Shown: piece by piece, positions 1-5,997 of the stretch
Layout of the letters: each line of letters opens with the position of its first letter
Numbering within the stretch: the first letter of the stretch is position 1
NCBI GenBank assembly: GCA_023481025.1
Contig: JAMCWV010000075.1
Location: 1 to 7,717 of the forward strand
Length of the DNA: 7,717 nt
Source: Gammaproteobacteria bacterium
Lineage (GTDB): Bacteria > Pseudomonadota > Gammaproteobacteria > Enterobacterales > Alteromonadaceae
Reading direction: 5' to 3'
Notes under the pieces: generated by a model
The model's database searches: none
What the model was told of the DNA's origin: nothing
The model's input: only the letters and a program-made list of their open reading frames with translations
Made by a program: the position numbers and the translations under genes

Positions 1-100
1 TTACGTTAACTCCCCCTTTGGTATCGCGCTTGCGCACAACGGTAACCTGACCAATGCGGAAGAGTTACAACAATCGCTATTTGAATCAGCCCGCCGCCAT
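1..100 (+). repeat. Left arm of a perfect 100-bp inverted duplication of purF
   Basis: Bases 1-100 are, base for base, the reverse complement of 875-974 (position n pairs with 975-n). The match stops at 101 versus 874. The segment therefore encodes purF residues of about 88-121 on the plus strand, where all other coding is on the minus strand. The join falls inside the codons for Glu379-Met-Ala. A normal purF would read ATGGC there, which is also how the inverted segment begins, so about 5 bases of microhomology are likely. It is most simply read as a chimeric end of an assembled contig. Confidence 0.95.
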
Positions 101-1237
101 TTCAATGATTTGCTCAGACGTGGTGCCGCGCACAATTGAGTCATCGACTAACAATACGTTCTTGCCTCTAAATTCCGCACTGATAGCATTTAACTTGCGG
201 CGCACTGACTTACGTCGCTGGGTTTGCCCCGGCATGATAAAGGTACGGCCGATATAACGGTTTTTAACAAAGCCCTGACGGTACGGCAGGTTGAGCACTC
301 TGGACATCTCCAGGGCGATATCACAGGCTGTCTCCGGAATTGGGATAATCACGTCAATGTCTAAATCCGCGTAGTCCCGCTTCATCTTCTCACCGAGTTT
401 ACGGCCCATATTAATGCGGCTCGCATACACCGATACGCCATCGATAAAGGAGTCAGGACGAGCAAAATACACGTACTCAAAAATACACGGGCAATGCACT
501 GGATTGTCCGCAACCTGACGGGTGTAGAGCTGGCCCTTCTCGGTAATATAGACCGCTTCACCAGGCTCAACGTCACGCATGAAAGTAAAGCCCGTTCCAT
601 CAATCGCCACACTTTCTGAGGCGACCATGTACTCAGTACCCTGCTCCGTTTCACGTTTGCCAAGACTGAGTGGACGAATGCCGTACGGGTCGCGAAAGGC
701 GACCATGCCATGTCCAATAATCATCGCGACCACCGCATACGCGCCGCGAGTCTGGCGATGCACGGCACCAACCGTTCTGAAGATATCCTCTTCTGTCAGT
801 TGCATCGTGTCGTTTTGAATGAGTTCATGGGCAAAAATGTTGAGCAAGATTTCTGAATCTGAGGTCGTATTGATATGGCGGCGGGCTGATTCAAATAGCG
901 ATTGTTGTAACTCTTCCGCATTGGTCAGGTTACCGTTGTGCGCAAGCGCGATACCAAAGGGGGAGTTAACGTAAAATGGTTGCGCCTCTGCTGAACTTGA
1001 CGTGCCGGCAGTAGGATAGCGTACATGACCAATGCCAATAAATCCTGACAGACGTTTCATGTGACGCGTATGAAAGACGTCCCGTACCAAACCATTACCT
1101 TTGCGTAAACGCAATGAGTTCCCATCGATAGTCATAATCCCCGCGGCATCCTGACCACGGTGTTGTAACATGGTCAAGCCGTCATACAACGCCTGATTGA
1201 CTGGCTGGTTACCTACTATCCCAACAACACCACACAT
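86..1237 (-). CDS. purF: Amidophosphoribosyltransferase PurF, 3' end missing and replaced by inverted sequence
   Basis: PurF makes 5-phosphoribosylamine from PRPP and glutamine, the first committed step of purine synthesis, in the cytoplasm. The product opens MCGVVGIVG, so Cys2 is the N-terminal nucleophile of the class II glutamine amidotransferase domain. Other expected residues are R73 in GHVRYPTAG (70-78) and N101-G102 in HNGNLTN (100-106). The phosphoribosyltransferase domain follows, with its PRPP-binding loop [17 protein letters not shown] at 361-377. The ATG is supported by a GAGGA ribosome binding site 7 nt upstream and by the processed N-terminus. The open frame ends after 383 codons, whereas the family is about 505 residues long. 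Residues 1-379 look authentic. From codon 380 the reading enters the inverted copy of the gene's own interior (1-100) and stops at once, so roughly 125 C-terminal residues are missing. This is most likely a contig-end artefact rather than a truncated enzyme. It is the last gene of the accD-to-purF run, 13 nt after cvpA. Confidence 0.96.
   Translation of the reverse strand: MCGVVGIVGNQPVNQALYDGLTMLQHRGQDAAGIMTIDGNSLRLRKGNGLVRDVFHTRHMKRLSGFIGIGHVRYPTAGTSSSAEAQPFYVNSPFGIALAHNGNLTNAEELQQSLFESARRHINTTSDSEILLNIFAHELIQNDTMQLTEEDIFRTVGAVHRQTRGAYAVVAMIIGHGMVAFRDPYGIRPLSLGKRETEQGTEYMVASESVAIDGTGFTFMRDVEPGEAVYITEKGQLYTRQVADNPVHCPCIFEYVYFARPDSFIDGVSVYASRINMGRKLGEKMKRDYADLDIDVIIPIPETACDIALEMSRVLNLPYRQGFVKNRYIGRTFIMPGQTQRRKSVRRKLNAISAEFRGKNVLLVDDSIVRGTTSEQIIEMAAG
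875..974 (-). repeat. Native right arm of the inverted duplication, inside purF
   Basis: This is the normal copy of the duplicated segment. It sits in an uninterrupted glutaminase domain and carries the HNGNLTN motif (residues 100-106), so it is the source and the copy at 1-100 is the derived one. The two arms are separated by 774 bp. Confidence 0.93.
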
Positions 1238-1244
1238 GCTTGAA

Positions 1245-1249
1245 TCCTC
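1245..1249 (-). promoter_or_regulatory. Ribosome binding site of purF
   Basis: On the minus strand GAGGA lies 7 nt before the purF ATG, in the 13-nt gap after the cvpA stop. It fixes the start that exposes Cys2 as the catalytic residue. Confidence 0.75.
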
Positions 1250-1250
1250 A

Positions 1251-1742
1251 TTAAACGTCGTTTTGCAAAAAGCTGGATGAGCTCTCCAGATAACTGAAGA
1301 ACCACTGAATATAAATTTCGAAATGGGGAATTAATACAGACGCCTGCCACCAGGCTTCGTTATTAATGGCGGTGAATGAATCGGCGAAAAACAGTAAAGC
1401 ACTGACAATCAGCACGCCTCGCAGCACACCAAATACCAGGCCTAAAATTCGATCCGTACCGCTCAGGCCCGTTTTGATCACCAGCTGCCCGAGGACATAA
1501 TTAATCAATGCGCCAACAATCAGGGTGACCACAAATAAGATCGCAATGGCACTCGCGTTCCTGACCATTTCGTCCTGAATGCCGCCCAGATAAACTGCTA
1601 AATCAGGGTAAAAGTGACTGGCTATGAAAAACGCGGCTATCCATACCGCTAGCGACATAGCCTCTTTGACAAAACCTCGTACCAAACTGATGAGCGCGGA
1701 TAATCCAATCAACGCCAAAATAGCAAAGTCGACCCAGACCAT
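1251..1742 (-). CDS. cvpA: CvpA family inner-membrane protein
   Basis: CvpA is a small inner-membrane protein, first named for a requirement in colicin V production in E. coli and later linked to envelope and bile-salt stress; its molecular activity is not settled. The 163-residue product matches the family length (about 162). Four hydrophobic stretches suitable as membrane helices lie at about 4-22, 29-45, 63-86 and 99-120. The conserved family segment [16 protein letters not shown] (94-109) runs into the last helix, and a short polar, serine-rich tail follows. The ATG lies only 2 nt after the dedD stop (TAA-TT-ATG), so translation is probably coupled to dedD. A weak GGA is present about 7 nt upstream. 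Position directly before purF is the standard gammaproteobacterial arrangement. Nothing in the gene looks broken. Confidence 0.93.
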   Translation of the reverse strand: MVWVDFAILALIGLSALISLVRGFVKEAMSLAVWIAAFFIASHFYPDLAVYLGGIQDEMVRNASAIAILFVVTLIVGALINYVLGQLVIKTGLSGTDRILGLVFGVLRGVLIVSALLFFADSFTAINNEAWWQASVLIPHFEIYIQWFFSYLESSSSFLQNDV

Positions 1743-1744
1743 AA

Positions 1745-2272
1745 TTATTCCGCGGTAGGTTGGTAGGGCACTAGCTGGCCATCAAGGCCAGTCAGCGCTT
1801 TAAGATCAGCAAGCTGGTCACGCAAAACCTCAGCATCGAGGTCCGGACCCACATAGAGGACACGAAGTTCGCCACTGTCGCTTTGCATGCTGCGACTGTA
1901 CGCGCTAAAACCATTGTCTCGTAGTTCGCGGACCAGCCGCTGAACGTTGTCCGCATTGCGAAACGCACCTAAGCGCACAACCCAGGCAGGTGTTTCCGGA
2001 TTATCTCCGAGTGTCACACTAACCGGCTCTCGCGGTGCATTAAATACGTCTTCGTTGATAGGTGGTGGCTGCGCTTCTTCAACACGCTGCTCAAAGTCCT
2101 GAGGAAATTCTGGCTCGGCTTGGTCGACCGTTAAGGCAGGTCGAAGAGGAATAGTTTCCAGCTCGTCGTCGCGGGAAACTTTCTCGCCATCCAATAGATC
2201 AGGCAAGAAAATGACCGCCAAAGCAATCAGAATAGCGGTACCGACGATGCGATTTTGCAACGGACTTGCCAA
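1745..2272 (-). CDS. dedD: DedD-like SPOR-domain cell division protein, TTG start
   Basis: DedD is a bitopic inner-membrane protein that binds denuded septal peptidoglycan through a C-terminal SPOR domain and supports constriction. The 175-residue product has a very short cytoplasmic N-terminus, one membrane helix at about 8-26, an acidic, proline-rich linker (about 30-93) and a SPOR domain at about 94-170, beginning WVVRLGAF and ending near LVPY. E. coli DedD is longer (about 220), the difference being in the linker. The start is TTG, not ATG. The reasons for choosing it are that MASPLQNRIVGT resembles the N-terminus of E. coli DedD (MASKFQNRLVGT, from memory), that a strong GGAGGG precedes it by about 7 nt, and that the folC stop is only 3 nt upstream. 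The reading frame is the same as that of folC. The gene lies between folC and cvpA, as in E. coli. Confidence 0.92.
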   Translation of the reverse strand: MASPLQNRIVGTAILIALAVIFLPDLLDGEKVSRDDELETIPLRPALTVDQAEPEFPQDFEQRVEEAQPPPINEDVFNAPREPVSVTLGDNPETPAWVVRLGAFRNADNVQRLVRELRDNGFSAYSRSMQSDSGELRVLYVGPDLDAEVLRDQLADLKALTGLDGQLVPYQPTAE

Positions 2273-2275
2273 GGC

Positions 2276-3547
2276 TTAGCCCTCCAGCTGGTAAATAGCC
2301 TGAATCGTTAAAAACGAGCCGAAGCATAACACGAGATCGCCCTCTTCGGCATCAGTTAACGCACTTTGGTATGCATTTACAATACTAGTAAAACTTTGCT
2401 GTGCGTCGTTCGCCTGCCCCAATCGCTGCAAGGCAGAGCTCAAGCGGTCACTGGCCGCGCCGCGAGGCCCCGGTGTGGGCGCCAGATACCACCGCTCTAC
2501 CAGCGGTGTTAAGCACTCAAGGGTACCCGCAATATCCTTATCGCTAAGCATCGCGCATACCGCTCTGACCCGATACTGCGGCCAGCGTTCACGCAGTTGC
2601 TGAGCAAGGTATTTAGCCGCATGGGGGTTATGCGCCACATCTAACACGACCAGCGGGTGTTGACGAAATACTTCCAGACGCCCGGGGAGTCGCGCCTGTT
2701 GCAAGCCTTGTTCGATGCTGCTGCGCGCGGGTCGCTGGTCGAGCTGAGCCAGTGCACTGAGTGCGGTAGCGGCGTTGGCCAGCGGTAAACTGGTCATTGG
2801 CAAGTGGCGAAACGACCAGCCAGGGTAATCAAAGCGCCAGCCAGCGTCAGCAGGCTCAAGCTGCCAGCTATAGTCGCGACCGATGCATAGCAACCTCGCC
2901 TGAATGTGCTCAGCGTGGCTGACTAAGCGCTGAGGCGGCTCTGGGTCTGCGCAGATAGCAGGCTTACCCGCTCGGTACACACCTGCCTTTTCAAAACCAA
3001 TTTGCTCACGGTTGTCGCCGAGAAAATCGATATGGTCGATGCCCACCGACGTCACCACACTAATATCTGGCTCCACCATGTTCACCGCATCCAAACGACC
3101 ACCGAGGCCAATTTCGAGCACCGCCACATCAACCTGCTGGCGGGCGATCAGCCAAAGTGCAGCCAGTGTGCCAAATTCAAAATAGGTTAAGCTGGTGGAG
3201 CCGCGGGCAGCTTCAACCGCAGCAAACGCAGCACAATGGTCGGCATCCGCAAGCTCAGTACCATTGATCCGTACACGCTCGCGGTAGTCAATAAAATGGG
3301 GAGAGGTATAAGAGGCGACACTGCGGCCATCGGCCAACAGAATTTGCTCAAGATAGCGCACGGTCGAACCTTTGCCATTGGTGCCGGCAACCGTTATCAC
3401 GGTGCGCGCTGGCTGCCTGGCATTCAGCGCACTAGCCACCTGACTAATGCGCTCTAAACCAAGATCAATTTCTTTATGGTGCTGCCGCTCCAGATGCTGC
3501 AGCCAGTCCGTTAAAGACCAGCTACGCTGTTCAGATAGTGTTTTCAT
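2276..3547 (-). CDS. folC: Bifunctional folylpolyglutamate synthase / dihydrofolate synthase
   Basis: FolC adds glutamate to dihydropteroate and to reduced folates in an ATP-dependent reaction in the cytoplasm; it is a Mur-ligase family enzyme. The 423-residue length is normal. The ATP-binding loop GTNGKGST is at 55-62, followed by the family segment YTSPHF (80-85) near the folate site and RERVRING (89-96). GLGGRLDAVN (147-156), DHIDFLG (171-177) and FEKAG (185-189) follow; the lysine in the last of these corresponds to the carbamylated Mg-site lysine of the family. DVAHNPHA (303-310) marks the C-terminal Mur-ligase domain. The start is an ATG with a weak AGG a few bases upstream. The gene lies 68 nt after accD and 3 nt before dedD, so it is probably cotranscribed. 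No truncation or frameshift is seen. Confidence 0.97.
   Translation of the reverse strand: MKTLSEQRSWSLTDWLQHLERQHHKEIDLGLERISQVASALNARQPARTVITVAGTNGKGSTVRYLEQILLADGRSVASYTSPHFIDYRERVRINGTELADADHCAAFAAVEAARGSTSLTYFEFGTLAALWLIARQQVDVAVLEIGLGGRLDAVNMVEPDISVVTSVGIDHIDFLGDNREQIGFEKAGVYRAGKPAICADPEPPQRLVSHAEHIQARLLCIGRDYSWQLEPADAGWRFDYPGWSFRHLPMTSLPLANAATALSALAQLDQRPARSSIEQGLQQARLPGRLEVFRQHPLVVLDVAHNPHAAKYLAQQLRERWPQYRVRAVCAMLSDKDIAGTLECLTPLVERWYLAPTPGPRGAASDRLSSALQRLGQANDAQQSFTSIVNAYQSALTDAEEGDLVLCFGSFLTIQAIYQLEG
2280..2285 (-). promoter_or_regulatory. Ribosome binding site that sets the dedD TTG start
   Basis: GGAGGG on the minus strand, inside the last codons of folC, lies 7 nt before the TTG at 2272-2270. 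It is the strongest Shine-Dalgarno match in the operon and compensates for the poor start codon. Confidence 0.7.
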
Positions 3548-3615
3548 TCAGCCTGTTTCGTATTCAAAGATGCAACATCGCAAACTTAACCTTAACGACG
3601 CCAGCACCATGCATA
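3548..3615. other. Short accD-folC spacer
   Basis: This 68-bp gap holds a tandem GTTAAGGTTAAG on the minus strand and a tiny GATG-TTG-CATC hairpin. I see no T-tract terminator and no convincing promoter, so read-through from accD into folC is expected. Confidence 0.5.
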
Positions 3616-4527
3616 CTATTTGCTGGCACTGTCGTCCGCAGCAGCAGACCCATTTGACTCCACAACAGGGTCCGGAACCGGTGCATCGAGGCGTTGCATT
3701 TTAGCTAATAAGGCCGCTATTTTATCACGCATCTGGCGACGATCGACAATCATATCTATAGCCCCGTGCTCAAGCAGGAACTCACTTCGCTGGAAGCCCG
3801 CAGGCAGGGTTTCGCGAACCGTCTGCTCAATCACTCGTGGCCCGGCAAAGCCGATTAAAGCCTTTGGCTCACCAATATTGATATCACCAAGCATGGCCAG
3901 ACTCGCTGACACACCGCCCATGGTCGGGTCAGTCAATACTGAGATATAAGGTAATCCTTTCTCGCTCATGCGCGCTAACGCGGCAGAGGTTTTCGCCATT
4001 TGCATCAGCGACATCAATGCTTCTTGCATGCGCGCGCCGCCTGAAGCTGCAAAACACACCAAAGGAATGTTCTCAGCAATACACAGCTCAGCCGCTTTAA
4101 CAAAACGAGCACCTACTACCGAGGCCATCGAACCGCCCATAAACTCAAACTCGAAGGACACTGCCACCACGGGCATGCCCTTGAGCTCGCCGCGCATTGC
4201 GACCAACGCATCTTTCTCGCCGGTTGCTTTTTGCGCTGCATTGATGCGATCTTTATATTTCTTTGAATCGCGAAACTTCAGTACGTCCTGGGGCTCAAGT
4301 TCAGCGCCGATCTCCTGCTGCTTACCCGGGTCAAGGAAGCCCTGCAGACGATCTCTTGCGTTCACCCGCATGTGATGACCACATTTCGGGCATACAGACA
4401 AGTTACGCTCAAGATCCGCGCGGTACAAAATCGCCTCGCAGCCTGAACACTTGCTCCAGACTCCCTCAGGAATATTGCGACGTTTATTGGCTTGCGGCTT
4501 AGCAAGAATTTTCTCGATCCAGCTCAT
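3616..4527 (-). CDS. accD: Acetyl-CoA carboxylase carboxyltransferase subunit beta
   Basis: AccD pairs with AccA to form the carboxyltransferase that moves CO2 from carboxybiotin on AccB to acetyl-CoA, giving malonyl-CoA for fatty acid synthesis. The 303-residue product has the N-terminal zinc ribbon with four cysteines at 27, 30, 46 and 49, the same spacing as in E. coli. The crotonase-like core includes [10 protein letters not shown] (162-171), [18 protein letters not shown] (198-215) and [18 protein letters not shown] (225-242). The C-terminal tail (about 283-303) is short, polar and probably flexible. The ATG is preceded by TAAGG about 11 nt upstream, a slightly long spacing, and by a candidate promoter in the gap to truA. 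It appears to be the first gene of the accD-folC-dedD-cvpA-purF unit. In E. coli, AccD is reported to bind its own mRNA through the zinc ribbon; the intact ribbon allows the same here, but this is inference. Confidence 0.98.
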   Translation of the reverse strand: MSWIEKILAKPQANKRRNIPEGVWSKCSGCEAILYRADLERNLSVCPKCGHHMRVNARDRLQGFLDPGKQQEIGAELEPQDVLKFRDSKKYKDRINAAQKATGEKDALVAMRGELKGMPVVAVSFEFEFMGGSMASVVGARFVKAAELCIAENIPLVCFAASGGARMQEALMSLMQMAKTSAALARMSEKGLPYISVLTDPTMGGVSASLAMLGDINIGEPKALIGFAGPRVIEQTVRETLPAGFQRSEFLLEHGAIDMIVDRRQMRDKIAALLAKMQRLDAPVPDPVVESNGSAAADDSASK

Positions 4528-4561
4528 AAATTGCGTAACCTTACATCTAAATTCTGCTTCA

Positions 4562-4590
4562 ATTAAACCATATTGCGCGGGTTTAGTGCA
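4562..4590 (-). promoter_or_regulatory. Candidate sigma70 promoter of the accD operon
   Basis: On the minus strand TTTAAT (4567-4562, 5 of 6 to the -10 consensus) is preceded by TG one base upstream, which makes an extended -10. A weak -35, TGCACT (4590-4585), lies 17 bp upstream. It ends 34 nt before the accD ATG. A competing reading uses TTTACT and TATGGT, also 17 bp apart, slightly further upstream. The placement fits, but it is a by-eye call. Confidence 0.4.
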
Positions 4591-4624
4591 GTAAAAAGTG
4601 GTCTTAGTAGTTTAGCGGTGCCAT

Positions 4625-4659
4625 GCAAAACTGCCAATGGCGGGAATTATTGGTTTTGC
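4625..4659 (-). other. Imperfect stem-loop just after truA
   Basis: On the minus strand GCAAAAC and GTTTTGC (7 bp) flank an inner CAAT/ATTG pair with a 3-nt bulge, starting 4 nt after the truA stop. There is no T-run behind it, so it is not a standard intrinsic terminator. It could stabilise the truA mRNA 3' end or be chance. Confidence 0.3.
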
Positions 4660-4662
4660 TCA

Positions 4663-5442
4663 TCACCAAAAAGCCGGTCCCCAGGACCAGCGCGGCAGCG
4701 CAAAATGTTCGGGGTAAGTCACATCAACCAAATATAATCCATTCGGCTTTGCTGTCGCTGCGGCGCGAGTGCGATCCTTGCTACTGAGCAGTTCGCTCAT
4801 CCACTCTGGCGCCTGCTCACCCTGGCCAATCACGATTAACGAACCGACAATGTTACGGACCATATGGTGTAAGAAAGCATTCGCCATAACCTCGACCAGA
4901 ATATAGGACCCGCGCTGGGTCACTTCGATATGGCGCAAATCGCGAAACGGCGTATGGGATTGACAGTGCGCGGCACGGAACGCACTGAAATCGTGCTCGC
5001 CTAATAGCAGCGGCGCTGCCGCCCGCATTTTGTCTACATCCAGCGCATGGTAGATGTGGGTTACACCAGGCGCCAGAATCGCCGGCCTTGTGGGGCTGTT
5101 ATAAATCACATAACGGTAGCGCCGGGCAGTGGCGCTGAAGCGTGCATCAAAGTCATCGCTCACCGGATGCATCCAGCGCACTGCAATATCTTTCGGCAGG
5201 TTACTGTTAACACCCAGTGTCCAGGCCGCCTCAGCGCGGACTACATCAGTGTCAAAGTTTACCACCTGCCCTGTGGCGTGGACGCCAGCGTCAGTGCGGC
5301 CTGCACAGGTCACCTGAACCGGGTGGTCGGCTATTTTCGACAACGCCTGTTCAAGCTTGCCTTGCACCGTTGGCATACCCGGCTGACGCTGCCAGCCATA
5401 ATAGTTCTGCCCGCTGTACTCGATCCCTAACGCTATCCGCAT
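4663..5442 (-). CDS. truA: tRNA pseudouridine(38-40) synthase TruA
   Basis: TruA isomerises uridines 38, 39 and 40 of the anticodon stem-loop of many tRNAs to pseudouridine. The 259-residue product aligns along its whole length with the family. YYGWQRQ lies at 14-20, and the catalytic motif [14 protein letters not shown] at 47-60 has the nucleophilic aspartate at D51. [15 protein letters not shown] (101-115), FRAAHCQS (155-162) and the C-terminal [15 protein letters not shown] (188-202) are also conserved. It lacks the short N-terminal extension of the E. coli protein (270 residues), which lies before the conserved fold. The start is an ATG with only a weak GGGCAG ahead of it. A strong promoter overlaps the end of fimV, giving a predicted leader of about 30 nt. 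The fimV-truA order is typical of Pseudomonas and Alteromonadales. trpF, which follows truA in Pseudomonas, is not here. Confidence 0.97.
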   Translation of the reverse strand: MRIALGIEYSGQNYYGWQRQPGMPTVQGKLEQALSKIADHPVQVTCAGRTDAGVHATGQVVNFDTDVVRAEAAWTLGVNSNLPKDIAVRWMHPVSDDFDARFSATARRYRYVIYNSPTRPAILAPGVTHIYHALDVDKMRAAAPLLLGEHDFSAFRAAHCQSHTPFRDLRHIEVTQRGSYILVEVMANAFLHHMVRNIVGSLIVIGQGEQAPEWMSELLSSKDRTRAAATAKPNGLYLVDVTYPEHFALPRWSWGPAFW

Positions 5443-5481
5443 AGACTGCCCAAATTGCTGTGGTTACTATATTGGGCGCGT

Positions 5482-5509
5482 ATTATACGCATATTAAGCG
5501 AGCTGTTAA
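5482..5509 (-). promoter_or_regulatory. Strong sigma70 promoter of truA, overlapping the fimV stop
   Basis: On the minus strand TTAACA (5509-5504, 5 of 6) and a perfect TATAAT (5487-5482) are 16 bp apart. The -35 box overlaps the TAA stop of the fimV 3' frame. The -10 is embedded in a perfect 13-bp palindrome with one central base (5478-5490, arms GCGTAT and ATACGC). The start of transcription would fall about 30 nt before the truA ATG. The palindrome could be an operator or chance. Confidence 0.72.
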
Positions 5510-5997
5510 CCGTCTAAACGCGTAAGTAGCTCGTTTGCTTCTTTTAGTAACTCGCCGCTGGCCTGATCGATCACACCCTGAATGGTTTCCCGCGCCTCTT
5601 CGGTTTCATCCATCTCGAGGTAGGCACGTGCCAGGTCCAGCTGCGCCGCAAGGTTGTCTTCCTCATCAGCACGGCGCGACTCTTTCGACTGTGGCTCGTC
5701 ATCCTCTTCAGGCTCATCAGCTGCCTCATCAAGAATGTCGTCAATATCGATAAAGCCAGTGTCGCCCTCGTCCACCGCAGCGGGTTTTGGCTCACTGGTT
5801 ACTTCAGGCTCGTTTGCAGAGGCGTCTTCGTCCTCTGTCGCATCGAAATTGAGCGGCTCTTCAGCATCGATGTCCACCGCTTCTGCACTATCTTCAGTGA
5901 GCTCGTCGACTTCATCCATAGTCGCTGAGTCTGGATCATCACTGATTTCCTGCTGCTCGGCTTCTGAAGCACTAATCAGGGCATCTGATTTAGCCAT
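5506..5997 (-). CDS. C-terminal part of FimV in a separate, overlapping frame
   Basis: This frame encodes what normally forms the end of FimV: an acidic, low-complexity stretch, then FIDIDDILDE (about residues 82-91 counting from the ATG at 5997), then a helical motif at about 114-161 beginning NLAAQLDLARAYLEMDETEEARE. The latter matches the FimV C-terminal TPR-like motif. Upstream of 5997 the same frame reads a non-acidic SPKTMRTKSST, unlike FimV, so the ATG at 6018 is less likely as a start. The ATG at 5997 overlaps the TAA of the upstream frame as ATGGCTAA. A weak GAAGAG lies 7 nt before it, so translational coupling is possible. The shift from the upstream frame is +1. Dropping one G near the overlap would give an unbroken acidic protein reading EELDD-AKSDALIS. 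It is therefore either the 3' half of a frameshifted fimV or a genuinely separate gene of about 163 codons. Confidence 0.85.
   Translation of the reverse strand: MAKSDALISASEAEQQEISDDPDSATMDEVDELTEDSAEAVDIDAEEPLNFDATEDEDASANEPEVTSEPKPAAVDEGDTGFIDIDDILDEAADEPEEDDEPQSKESRRADEEDNLAAQLDLARAYLEMDETEEARETIQGVIDQASGELLKEANELLTRLDG

Noticed and set aside
54..257. Plus-strand open frame of 67 codons at the left end
   Set aside because: It starts inside the inverted duplication and then runs antisense to purF; the join creates it.
1..974. Terminal inverted repeats of a mobile element or an invertible DNA switch
   Set aside because: The sequence between the arms is plain purF coding sequence with no transposase or recombinase, and the right arm is normal conserved purF.
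3968..4375. Plus-strand open frame of 135 codons opposite accD
   Set aside because: accD in this interval is conserved at the residue level; the antisense frame shows no family features.
4625..4659. Intrinsic terminator after truA
   Set aside because: The stem is interrupted by a bulge, is A/T-rich at its base and lacks a following T-run, so I list it only as a stem-loop.
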